This document shows, piece by piece, positions 1 to 9,901 of a stretch of DNA of 51,457 nucleotides. The position numbers and the translations under genes were made by a program. How positions within the stretch are numbered: position 1 is the stretch's first letter; each line of letters starts with the position of its first letter. Origin of the DNA: Chromera velia. Its lineage: Eukaryota > Sar > Chromeraceae. The stretch covers positions 1 to 51,457 of the forward strand of contig JAHBMJ010000286.1 in assembly GCA_018398765.1 (NCBI GenBank), given 5' to 3'. Under the pieces are notes generated by a model. The model was not told the DNA's origin and ran no database searches. It was given only the letters and a program-made list of their open reading frames with translations.

Positions 1-2
1 TG

Positions 3-941
3 ATGAAAGGACGACGGAACGGAGGGCCCCCCACCCAACATGACGTATGGCTGAGAGACGTTGCCGCCCTCCCGGTCCGACTGCTAGGCCTAGGCATCCC
101 CAAACCCACCGAAACAGCGGACAGGGACTACAAGACCTCAGCCGCAGCCAGTGAAGCGATCACAGAGGCCATCCTTCGAGGAGAGGACATAGACGCAGAC
201 GAGCACGTGAAGAGGGGGCAGAAGGCAAGGGCAGCCCACAAAGAAGCAGTAAAAGAAGCAGTAGAGAAGGAGTGGGAGAGGTTAGGCAGCCAGTCAGGGC
301 AGGCAGCCAGTGAGGACCAGTGTGAGGAAGTCAGGCAGTCAAAAGAAAAGAGGCAGTCAGGATGGCTGACGGCCACCCCCCTGAAGGAACACGGAATGAA
401 TCTCAGCCCAGACGAATTCCGAGATGCGATGACAATCCGATACCAGGGGAGGGTAGGGGGGGAGAAGAGCAGATGTGAGGGATGTGGGGGAAGGTGGAGT
501 CTGCAACATGCCCTTAACTGCCCAGTCGGGGGACTGCCGACGCTGCGACATGATGAAGTCAACCGTACGTGGGCGAGTCTAGCAGCGGAAGCATACCCCG
601 CGGGAGCGGTCCACGCAAAGGAGCCGATCATTAGGGAGGAAGGGGAGGTGCAGGGATGTCCGGCGCTAAGGGGGGACTTCCAAGTCCGGGGGGCCTATGC
701 TCCACAAAGGCTGGCAATTTTCAACATCAGGGTGATAAACCCACACGCCGCCTCGAGGGAGAAGATGACCTGGACTCAAGCCCTCAAAGCAGCAGCAGAA
801 GAAAAGAAGCGGAAACATGGGCAGGCAAGCGCGGACAGAGGGTGCAACTTCACTCCACTCATGAGTGCGGTCGACGGGACGATGGAGGGAGAGGCAAAGA
901 TGTTCTTGAAGAGGGTGGCAGAGCGATTGAGTGAGAAATAG
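3..941 (+). CDS. C-terminal part of a LINE-type reverse transcriptase
   Basis: This is the tail of a non-LTR retrotransposon polyprotein; the reverse transcriptase core would lie before the window. The segment [19 protein letters not shown] followed by a CCHC knuckle (C158, C161, H169, C173, then [11 protein letters not shown]) is the usual end of these proteins. After it comes a restriction-like endonuclease-type motif, RGDF at about 223 and [10 protein letters not shown] at about 240. Related proteins mostly read DVRV where this one has NIRV, so a catalytic acid may be lost. The first ATG is at base 3, but the frame probably continues upstream, so this is not the true start. It ends in TAG at 939-941. 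The family assignment is firm; whether the copy is active is unknown. Confidence 0.8.
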   Translation: MKGRRNGGPPTQHDVWLRDVAALPVRLLGLGIPKPTETADRDYKTSAAASEAITEAILRGEDIDADEHVKRGQKARAAHKEAVKEAVEKEWERLGSQSGQAASEDQCEEVRQSKEKRQSGWLTATPLKEHGMNLSPDEFRDAMTIRYQGRVGGEKSRCEGCGGRWSLQHALNCPVGGLPTLRHDEVNRTWASLAAEAYPAGAVHAKEPIIREEGEVQGCPALRGDFQVRGAYAPQRLAIFNIRVINPHAASREKMTWTQALKAAAEEKKRKHGQASADRGCNFTPLMSAVDGTMEGEAKMFLKRVAERLSEK

Positions 942-1350
<409 letters not shown>

Positions 1351-2278
1351 TAAGACCTTTCCGCACCCATCTATTCTCGCATGACCCTATAGTTTGGAAA
1401 AAAAACTTAGAAAAGGGTGCAATATAGTGTAATGCCAGTGTCTTAATTCAAAAAACATCATAAAATCCGTTCATTAAGTGATAAAGTCTAGGGGTTGATG
1501 ATGATATTCACGTAATAGATCTCACGGTAATTCAGGTCTGGGGAGAAGAGGGGTCGATGCAACACTGCAAACTAGATATATGGTAGGACGGATCTCACCA
1601 TTTCACGTACACGGCACAACACCACAAAAATCAGAACAACACATATGAATGTGCCCCACAAACAGAGCTCGCACGGACTAATGTGTAAGCGGCCCTGGAA
1701 AGGCACTAACGAATAACCACATATTCGATGGCCTAACATTAAGTTAAAGGAGGGGGTCTATCTTTGAGTTTCAAGGTGTGAAATGTTGCGAACGATGCCG
1801 TCAATCGGTGCTGCTCGCGCGTGAGAAAAATGTTTTTTTTTTTTTTATAAACTGAACCACGTACCTATACGTGTGTATATAGTCTTTGATTGAAGTATAC
1901 AATGCAAAAATAAAAACCCTTGTGCACTCAGTTATTCGATACCAATTCTACAGTTGCACTGCCAGACTTGTATCGAAGCATCAATGCTCCCGACTGAAGG
2001 TCAAAGACTTCCAGAGAACCCATCAGCTGCTTTCTTTGGAAACCCTCTTTGTTGTGAGGGAAATTTCAGAATTTAATCTAAGGCGTTGCTTTATTCATCT
2101 TGATAAGACACCTCCATTCTAAAATCGATACTTCGCTTGACTTACTTCAGCCGAGCCACTGATTAGAAAGCTTTCAAAGCAGAAAAGAAAATGGATCTTC
2201 GGTGGCTACAGCATCCCTGTCGTCGTCTTGCTTTTCTTTACCATTCTACGTTAGTCTGCAGTTTATTTTCTGAACAAC
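1351..2278. other. Spacer without recognisable gene
   Basis: I see no domain or plausible exon. There is a T homopolymer at about 1831-1846 and a short unrecognised open frame at 1886-2122. The stretch ends at the target site of LTR element A. The CCP/HYR gene at 8557 needs an upstream exon, which could lie here or before the window, but I could not identify it. Confidence 0.5.
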
Positions 2279-2283
2279 ACATG

Positions 2284-2597
2284 TGTAGGGCCTGTACGAG
2301 GCGCCGCCGTGAGGCTGGCGGGGCACTTATCTGATTGATGGGTTGCTCGCACGGAGTATGGGCGCGAGATCGATAAGCGCGTACGTCTGTGCATTGATTA
2401 ATATTTGCAGTGAAGCATGCGTTCTGTTTGAAGCCATTGAAAGGGCATGATGATGGACTTAGCAGTATGACTATTGATTGTCAGACCTTATGATATAGGA
2501 CTCCCTCAAGACCATCTGAAGATTTATGCTCTAGTTAGAGCCACCACACTGCTAGGGTTCTTATTTCATATCTAGAGCCCCACGTGCACCTCTGACA
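2284..2597 (+). repeat. 5' LTR of element A
   Basis: This 314-bp copy is near identical to 8149-8418 but holds about 44 bp more after the GCGCGAGATCGAT segment (around 2372-2415). The right copy appears to have lost that stretch, since the sequence on both sides continues in register. Confidence 0.85.
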
Positions 2598-2612
2598 GTT
2601 GGTTAGCAGAGC
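2598..2612 (+). promoter_or_regulatory. Primer binding site of element A
   Basis: The sequence GTTGGTTAGCAGAGC starts directly after the 5' LTR. It resembles the complement of an initiator methionine tRNA 3' end (TGGTAGCAGAG) with one extra T. The position fits a reverse transcription start. Confidence 0.6.
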
Positions 2613-4659
2613 TTCTGGCAACACGGGGCAGCAGTGATGGTTGGCAATCTGATCAGCAAGTAGGAGACTCAGTCCGACAGTGATGAAGTCAGTATCACTT
2701 TCAATTGTCTGAAGTACTGAAGGGCAGTGGAATCATGGATCTGTCCAAGGAAAAAACTGGAAGAAGAAGAAATTTGGAGGAGGGAGTGTGAGGGAGATTA
2801 TCATTTTTATGGACTGATTGTTGTCTCTGGTTTGCTGCAATGAAGCACAAGGTGCTATGCTCATCAAGAAGCGCCCCAGCTATGGAGGAGCTTTGCACAA
2901 AGAAATTCAGTAAAGGAGGTTTGAGTTCTCTGTCGTTCTCTGTGTGTTTGTTTTAATTTGAGGAGGTTTGTGTGAGGGAACTCTCTGTATGTGTATGTAG
3001 TGACTGCAGGTGTGATCTCCAAGTGGAGGGGGATGCTGGTGTGCACAGCGGAACCTTCTACAAGGGGGCCTACTGCACTGTGCAGAGGGAGGAGGAATAC
3101 AGAGGATTACTGGATTTTGCGGAGAGCTCGGAGTGTATCCGGGGTGGCTGTTTCGGTGTTGGAGGTGAGGCTTGTGAGGAAGAAAAAAGAGCGACAAGAG
3201 GAAGTAGGTTCGCTGGCTATGTCTCAGAAACTTTATGTCACCTTCTAAATAAACAGTAGTGCCATGGGGGCACGGCGACATACTCATAAGTCAGTGAATC
3301 TGTGAGGATTGGGTTTTGGGAAATTTATTTTGGGAGGAGGAAGGATGGGGTGTGAGAAGGAAGAAGACTGTGTGTTGAGGTGGTTGTGGCTTTGTGTGGT
3401 TCGTTCTCTCGCAGTGTCTCTCTGCATGCTGACTGTCTTGTTTCTCCAGATAGGAAAATATCATGGGGATTCAGGTGGTTGAGATGAAGGGAGAGAAGAG
3501 AAGAAAATAAAAGAATGAAGTGAAGGTTGGAGGTGAGAGAGGAGATTGCCATACGAGAAGAACACAGGAAGAAAGGAAGAAGGAGCAATCATTGGAGAAG
3601 CAGAGAAGCAATTCTTGTGGAGAAATGAATGTGGGGATGATGATGGTGATGATGGGTCTCGATTCGTCTTTGCCTCCCCCTTTACACTCTGATTCCATTC
3701 CTTCCGTCCATCTTTGTATTGCATTAGGGGTTATATGAATTTTCCACTTCCCCAGAGTGTTCTGTCCTATCTGGGCCAGGGGGGGAAGAGAGAAGAAGTC
3801 AAGAGCTGTCGTCTGGGTACACGTTAGGGATCATACGAGTGCTTTGTTTCTCTGGCTGTCTCTACATGTTGTCTTCACTTTCCCTCTGTGTGTCTGTCTG
3901 TCTGGGTGTTGAGGGAGAGAGTGAATGGAAATGTAAGAAAGTAGATGAGTTCCAAAAGAGACGCACAGATGATAGAAACAGAAGAGAGAGTACACCTGAA
4001 GAGAGGAGCGTAGGTCTCTTCACGATCCTTGTTACTCTATGTCTGTTCTGTTCTTAAATCAGAGACAGACGGAGTGGAAAGGAATGGAGTGTCCATGGAA
4101 CTCTCGCTGCTTTGTTACGGTTGCTGTGCTACTCTCCTGAGTCGTTTGATTGAGTCCTGCTCAAGGGTGAGTGTGACTGAGAGGTGTGTGCAGAGAGCAT
4201 TGCCAAGTTGTAGCCTCTCCTGTGTGCAGAGACTGAGTGAGAACAGAAGAACACGCGGGACAGTACATGTAAGAAGAGAATGAAGAGCTGAGTGGGGAGA
4301 ATAGCCAGCATCAGTGCAGAATAAGTGACCATGACACTAACGCAGCAAACGAAAAGAGTGTAGATCAGAGAGAGAGTCATTGAGAGTGTGTTAATCTTGT
4401 TTCATCGCGTTCTCCGGTTCCGTGATGGTCTTGTTCAAAGAAAAGCGCACACCGTTTGCGGCTGTATTTGTGTGTGTGTAGTCGCAGTGTTTTGGAAATT
4501 CCTGCAGAGTTCACCCAGCAGGTTGGACATGTTCTGCAGAGTATCGAGCAGAATATCACCACCTCGCAGTAGGGGTAGCAGCAGATAGCGTTTAGAGAAC
4601 AGAAGCACGAACGAAGTGTGTCTGAAGGAGCACGGAGCTGCACATCAATAAGCGAGCTA
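2613..4659 (+). other. Internal region of element A, left part
   Basis: This is a 2-kb purine-rich stretch with many short unrelated open frames and no recognised domain. Together with 7736-8148 it forms the non-coding body of element A, comparable to other large LTR derivatives that lack genes. The motif GCGGGCAGATGTAGGG occurs at about 8064 and again overlapping the start of the right LTR at 8149. Confidence 0.55.
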
Positions 4660-4664
4660 CGTGC

Positions 4665-4919
4665 CGCTACGGAGTGTGGTCCAGTGGCTAGCTTGTTGTA
4701 CGGGGCTCATATGGTATAAAAAGTTCTGTTATGTAAGGTTACTACTTCCAGGTACTCCCTTACAGACTTTTATACGAAGGTTTGACTCACTGCTGACTGC
4801 ATGCATGCGCGTAGCTTAATTGCATGGATGCAAATACGCTCGAACTGCACGTATCTCGATACGGCCTGACATGCTGCTTCATGTACCGTTGCACGGCTGG
4901 CTAGCTTCACAACGTTACG
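4665..4919 (-). repeat. 3' LTR of element B
   Basis: This is the direct repeat partner of 7477-7730 with scattered substitutions. On the minus strand it starts CGTAACGTTGTG immediately after the polypurine tract and ends CTCCGTAGCG before the duplicated target. Confidence 0.88.
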
Positions 4920-4934
4920 TGCCACCTCCTCCCT
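4920..4934 (-). promoter_or_regulatory. Polypurine tract of element B
   Basis: On the minus strand the bases read AGGGAGGAGGTGGCA and directly precede the 3' LTR, where plus-strand DNA synthesis of an LTR element is primed. Confidence 0.75.
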
Positions 4935-5442
4935 GAAACCACATCCACGCTGGCTTACATGGAGAATGCAAGTGAATCTTCTTATGCAACTCTTTTGGGC
5001 AATAGAGTTGTGATCGTTGATTAGATCATCACTTTCCCTCACCTGCAGGGTCGTAGAAAATCAAAGATGGCTTTTCTTTTCTTTTCTTTCGACTCTCTCT
5101 TATTTCTGTTTTCAAAATTTCCTTTACCATCTTTTCTGTGGTTCTTCCTCTCTTTTATACCATCGAATCATAGTCCACTCCAGTCAAACAATCACAACAG
5201 TTACTCCCAACCACCATCCGTACTGACTCCACCGTATATCCAGTGCACATGCCCCCTCCCCCTTCAAGGCCGCGTCCACGCTCGGTCAGAGAGAGTGTGA
5301 CACGCATGAGGACAACAACAAAGAGAAAAAAAATCAGACGCAAAAGAGCGGAAAACATATACATCGGCTAAAAATTGTTCCTTCAATCACGGAGTCCACT
5401 GGATGCCATAGTACTGCATCTCCCAATCGGTTGGCCCCACAA

Positions 5443-6864
5443 TCACCCCCGGCTCTTTCCCATCTGTTTGATCCGAGTCTCCATTAGCTTGGTGCTGCTG
5501 CTTTGATGGAGGTTGTGGACTGATAGAAGACTGCGCTGGAGTGCGGGCAGTCCGCACCGTGCGGACCGCACGCTCCTCATCTGCCGCACTGCAGGTCTCA
5601 CTTCCGGCACACACGGCATCACACTCCCTCCATTTCTATACATCTCCCTGTAAAATGTCTTCCCTGTCTGCCCACACCCACGATATGCCAAAAATGCATC
5701 CCAGTCTACCGTGCCAATTCCCTGAACATTTGGGATCAAGTCTTCCCTTCCCAACCGAAAACGAAAAGACACATCCTCCCAATACTCATGCTGGAGCGGA
5801 TCATGCGGTGGGACTGGCGTCTTTGGTTTTCCATGGGCTGCTCGCCTTCTCTCTTTCTCTTTGTTCTTCGCCTCCGTTCTCTCTTGCTGACGCCTGGCCT
5901 GACGAGACGGTGTCAAACCATCAGAAGAGACTGCTAGTCCCTCCACTCCCTCACTGATTGGAGGCAGAAGGGACCAAGGGCTGTCCGTCTCCTTCGTTTG
6001 CCTCACAGCCAGCATTTCCCTTTCGTGCTTTTCCTGCCTCTTTCTCTCTCTCTTTTCTTGGTGCTTTTGTTTCTGTCTCTCTGCTTTCCCCGGACTCCCA
6101 CCCCTAAAGTCATTTCCCTGCCCACCTATCTCCAAACGATTGAGCTGCGGAGACGGGCTATATAGTCTCTCAGACTGGCAGTGGATTTGCTCTCTCAATT
6201 CCCAACTCCCAACTCCATACAACGACTCAAACAAGTCCTTTCCCACACCTTCTTCGTCTTTCTTACTCCTTTCGATCCGGCACAGCTCCATCGGAGCGGG
6301 CTCATTCATTTGACCATCCCCTCCGGCAGGAGCCATCCCAGGGGAGCTCTGACCGAAATTAAAAGTCGTCCAAGGCGTCACAAAGAATACGCCCCCATCG
6401 GCATTAACAATCCCACTCCCCTCTTGCACTTCCCACGTCCCTCTGCCTTCTTTCTGGGACGACTAACTGAAGTCGAACGTTATGCTTGGAGTCTTAGCGA
6501 GTGTGGCTCCTATAGAGCTCACAGGGACACTCCCCTCTCGCACCCCAGACACCTGTACATCTGTTTGCTGCTGCGACTGATTGGAAACGCCCGACTGCGC
6601 ACAGCCGTGCGATCTTACGCGAACACCGCCATCACCCAGAGTTTCTTCGACCCAATCCACATCCCCCTCTCTTACACGGAATTCCTTCTCTGGGGTACCT
6701 GGTGAAATAATTCTTCTCTTTCTCTCTGTCCCTCGCTCAGGCCTCCTCCATTGTTGCGAGCATCCAGAAGAATTCGAGTGATTGCTGCCAAAACCTCGCC
6801 TGCTCGCTTTACCTCTCTCTCCACTTCGATTTGCATTTCCATGTACGCCTGGAGCCTTGCGCAT
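5443..6864 (-). pseudogene. Unrecognised element B protein frame with one internal stop
   Basis: The minus-strand frame 6864-5443 is open for roughly 470 codons apart from one TAG at 6463-6465. The two halves are in the same frame, so a single substitution separates them. The second half has a charged Lys/Glu/Arg-rich helical stretch, then a segment with YWEDVSFRFRLGRED and DWDAFLAYRGCG. I recognise no family. Its place between primer binding site and polypurine tract makes a Gag-like structural protein the best guess, but no zinc knuckle is visible. Confidence 0.45.
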
Positions 6865-7010
6865 GCCTTCAGAGAAAACGTCTCTGGGCTGCTAGACTTT
6901 CTGTTTCCTCCCTCTCCCTGCTAAACCTTTTGGGCAACCAGCATTACAGTGCTCAGATGATTGCTGAGACTGCGTTTGCTCTGCCACTTTTTTCTTCCAG
7001 GCCGTCTCTG

Positions 7011-7265
7011 TTAACCTGTTTTCGGTCTGCCCGTATCGGTGTGTTGAGTCGCATGTTGGACTGCACTCTGCTTCTCAGAAATCCCAGTTGGTGGACCAGA
7101 CGGTCTACTGGCTCCTGTGGACTCCAAGAGTCGCTCTGCAATCTCAAACCCTTCCTTCAAGAGGCTCTCACCGTTCGCTTGCACTTCTCTGGATGGAATG
7201 TCCTTAAATTTTTGAAGTTCACATACAAGCGAAAGAAAATTTCCGAAACGTTCCCAGATCAACAT
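7011..7265 (-). CDS. Short open frame in element B
   Basis: This 84-codon minus-strand frame lies between the primer binding site and the larger frame at 6864 and is in a different phase. It could be the decayed N-terminal part of the same protein. No domain is recognised, and the evidence is only position and openness. Confidence 0.2.
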   Translation of the reverse strand: MLIWERFGNFLSLVCELQKFKDIPSREVQANGESLLKEGFEIAERLLESTGASRPSGPPTGISEKQSAVQHATQHTDTGRPKTG

Positions 7266-7459
7266 GATCGACGTGCTGCTGAAGACTTTTGAGAACTTTC
7301 ACAAGACAAAGCAATGAACTCGTACTTTTTGTTTATTACAGTGGTCGCGTGCGTAGTTAGTACAAGCTGTGTGAAGCTGCAAAGAGACCTCGCACTGTCA
7401 GACAGAGAATGTGTTCACGATGCGAGACAGACGGTCTGCGAACTCCACTGAGGCTGATC

Positions 7460-7476
7460 GTTTCGTTCTGCTACCA
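7460..7476 (-). promoter_or_regulatory. Primer binding site of element B
   Basis: On the minus strand the bases read TGGTAGCAGAACGAAAC with no gap after the 5' LTR. The first ten match the complement of the initiator methionine tRNA 3' end known from animals and many protists. Confidence 0.75.
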
Positions 7477-7730
7477 CGCTATGGAGTGTGGTGCAGTGGC
7501 TAGCTTGTTGTATGGGGCTCATATGGTATAAGAAGTTCTGTTATACAAGGTTACTACTTCCAAGTACTCCCTTACAGACTTTCATACGAAGGTTTGACTC
7601 ACTGCTAACTGCATGCATGCGCGTAGCTTAATTGCATGGATGCAAATACGCTCGAACTGTGCATATCTCGATACGGCCTGACATGCTGCTTCGCGTACAT
7701 TGCACGGCTGGCTAGCCTCACAACGTTACG
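7477..7730 (-). repeat. 5' LTR of element B
   Basis: This is the direct repeat partner of 4665-4919, and the target copy CGTGC follows at 7731-7735. The LTR contains a chance tRNA-like A box and B box about 100 bases apart (see the rejected list). Confidence 0.88.
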
Positions 7731-8148
7731 CGTGCGAATTTGGCCTTAGCGCAGCGGGGGGCCTGAAGGAAGAAGACAAAACAGAGAGGTATAGAGAGGG
7801 TAGCGTGTGCAGCACACTGAGTGTGTTGTGGATTGGAGATGGGAGGCATTGCGGTCCTTTAGGACTGGAGGCCAGCGTGTACCCTGAACAGTCGACTGGT
7901 AATTGAGCGCTTAGGGGCTCCAGCAGATGGCGTAAGAGGGTGTACTGAGCCAAACACTTGCGTTTTGGAGGTCGACTGCAAATATGTGTGCAGATCAAAG
8001 CCTGTTAATTGGTATTATGTGGTCACTTGATTCCCATTTTTATTAGTTCGTTTGTTTTGAGAGCGGGCAGATGTAGGGTGAGACACGGTGAGAGAAAAGA
8101 AAGGAAATGTGAGCCGAGCATGGACGTCGGCCTTGGTAAGCGGGCAGA

Positions 8149-8418
8149 TGTAGGGCCTGTACGAGGCGCCGCCGTGAGGCTGGCGGGGCACTTATCTGAT
8201 TGACGGGTTGCTCGCACGGAGTATGGGCGCGAGATCGATGCATTCTGTTTGAAGCCATTGAAAGGGCATGATGATGGACTTAGCAGTATGACTATTGATT
8301 GTCAGACCTTACGATATAGGACTCCCTCAAGACTATCTGAAGATTTATGCTCCAGTTAGAGCCACCACATTGCTAGGGTTCTTATTTCATATTTAAAGCC
8401 CCACGTGCACCTCTGACA
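8149..8418 (+). repeat. 3' LTR of element A
   Basis: This 270-bp repeat is near identical to 2284-2597 apart from one 44-bp indel and a few substitutions. It is followed by the target copy ACATG. The preceding purine-rich bases TAAGCGGGCAGA could be a weak polypurine tract. Confidence 0.85.
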
Positions 8419-8556
8419 ACATGCATATGTACCTTTCACTGTCTTTTCAATAGTTATATCAATCCACATTCTTATACTCAGCTTACTACAGGTTGAGTAG
8501 AACCAAATACAAAACTAGGCTGGAAGCTAAATGATTTGCTATCTTTTTCTGTGCAG

Positions 8557-9251
8557 GTCATCTTTTGGTAGTCAACATTCTCTATGGGGTCAATACAACA
8601 CTGACACTTACAAACAACCAGAGTACACCAAGTGGTACGTACAGTACATACAACAATAATGCTAGAACCACAACGCTCACATATACTGGAACAAGCCCTT
8701 TGACGGGCAACCAGGTCCACCCCGGAAAGAAGCATACCATCACAGTCGATACCTATACCCCAAAGTCCTTCAGCCCAGCCCTGTCCGTTGCAAACACAGC
8801 CTCAACAGAGTCAGCAGCAGCCTTATCTTACATTATTTGCAATGGACACATCGTAGGAGAGGCGAGGCATAACTGTGCCGTACGCGTTTCAGCCCAATCA
8901 GCCATACAGGGCCCCGACGACATCACCATCGATGCGACCTGCGGATGTCCGAACATCACCAGCCCCAAGAGAGAGTACCCGTTCCTGAGTGAAATCTGCA
9001 GTCAGTAGAAGCTGACTACAAATCATTGTCTTCTGTCTAAGACTTTGCAGTGCTGAGAAGAGCAAGGAAGTTCTCTTTTTCACTCCAGCTTGACGGTTGT
9101 TTTCACTGCGTGTTACAGTATGCTCCCAACTCGGTTTGCCTTTTGGAGTATGGAATGACTCCGCGACTCAAAAGATACATGGAAAAATAGTTTCTTCCTC
9201 CTTGTTTTCTCCATTTTTCAAAGTCATTCTTTCATATGCATATTCTCTGTA

Positions 9252-9284
<33 letters not shown>

Positions 9285-9288
9285 TTAT

Positions 9289-9324
<36 letters not shown>

Positions 9325-9367
9325 TTGTCTGTTTGTCTGTCTGTCTGTCTGTCTTTCTTTCTTTTTT

Positions 9368-9399
<32 letters not shown>

Positions 9400-9742
9400 T
9401 CCCTCTTTCTTTCTTTCTTTTTTTTTTTTTTTCTTTCTTTCCCTCTTTTTTTCTTGCTTTCTTGCTTTTTTGCTTTCTTACTTTTTTTGCTTTCTTTCTT
9501 TCTTTCTTTCTTTTTTTCTTTCTTTCTTTCTTTCTTTCTTTCTTGTTTTTTTTGCTTTTTTGCTTTCTTACTTTCTTATTTTCTTGCTTTCTTACTTTCT
9601 TGCTTTTTTTGCTTTCTTGTTTTTTTTGCTTTCTTGCTTTCTTGTTTTTTTTTATTTTTTTTGCTTTCTTGCTTTCCTGCTTTCTTTCTTTTTTTCTTTC
9701 TTTCTTTCTTTCTTTCTTTCTTTCCTGCTTTCTTTCTTTTTT

Positions 9743-9781
<39 letters not shown>

Positions 9782-9867
9782 CTCCTGCTTTCTCTTTTTT
9801 TTTCTTTCTTTCCTTCCTTCTTTCCTTCCTTCCTTCCTTCCTTCTTTTCTTTTCTTTTCTTTTCTTT

Positions 9868-9901
<34 letters not shown>

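Larger units (their letters stand above)
4665..7730 (-). mobile_element. LTR retrotransposon B, non-autonomous, nested in element A
   Basis: The element is 3066 bp, on the minus strand, with 255-bp and 254-bp direct repeats (4665-4919 and 7477-7730). The 5-bp duplication CGTGC stands at 4660-4664 and 7731-7735. On the minus strand a primer binding site reading TGGTAGCAGA abuts the 5' LTR, and a polypurine tract AGGGAGGAGGTGGCA abuts the 3' LTR. Internal frames (5443-6864, 7011-7265) look gag-like in position but match no domain I know, and no reverse transcriptase or integrase is visible. LTR ends are CG..CG, not TG..CA. All structural marks agree, so the call is firm; mobility must have been supplied in trans. 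Confidence 0.9.
2284..8418 (+). mobile_element. LTR retrotransposon A, non-autonomous, interrupted by element B
   Basis: Two direct repeats, 2284-2597 and 8149-8418, begin TGTAGGGCC and end CTCTGACA, the canonical TG..CA ends of LTRs. They are flanked by the 5-bp duplication ACATG (2279-2283 and 8419-8423). A sequence resembling an initiator-tRNA primer binding site follows the left LTR, so the element reads on the plus strand. Without the nested element B (4665-7730 plus one target copy) it is about 3.06 kb. The internal parts (2598-4664 and 7731-8148) carry no recognisable gag or pol, so it must have depended on enzymes from elsewhere. It sits upstream of a 3' splice site at 8556, so it probably entered an intron of the CCP/HYR gene. 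Confidence 0.85.

Noticed and set aside
4677-4789. tRNA-like A box TGGTCCAGTGG and B box GGTTTGACTCA, as in a tRNA gene or SINE
   Set aside because: The boxes are about 100 bases apart with no cloverleaf, and the repeat is an LTR with primer site, polypurine tract and target duplication.
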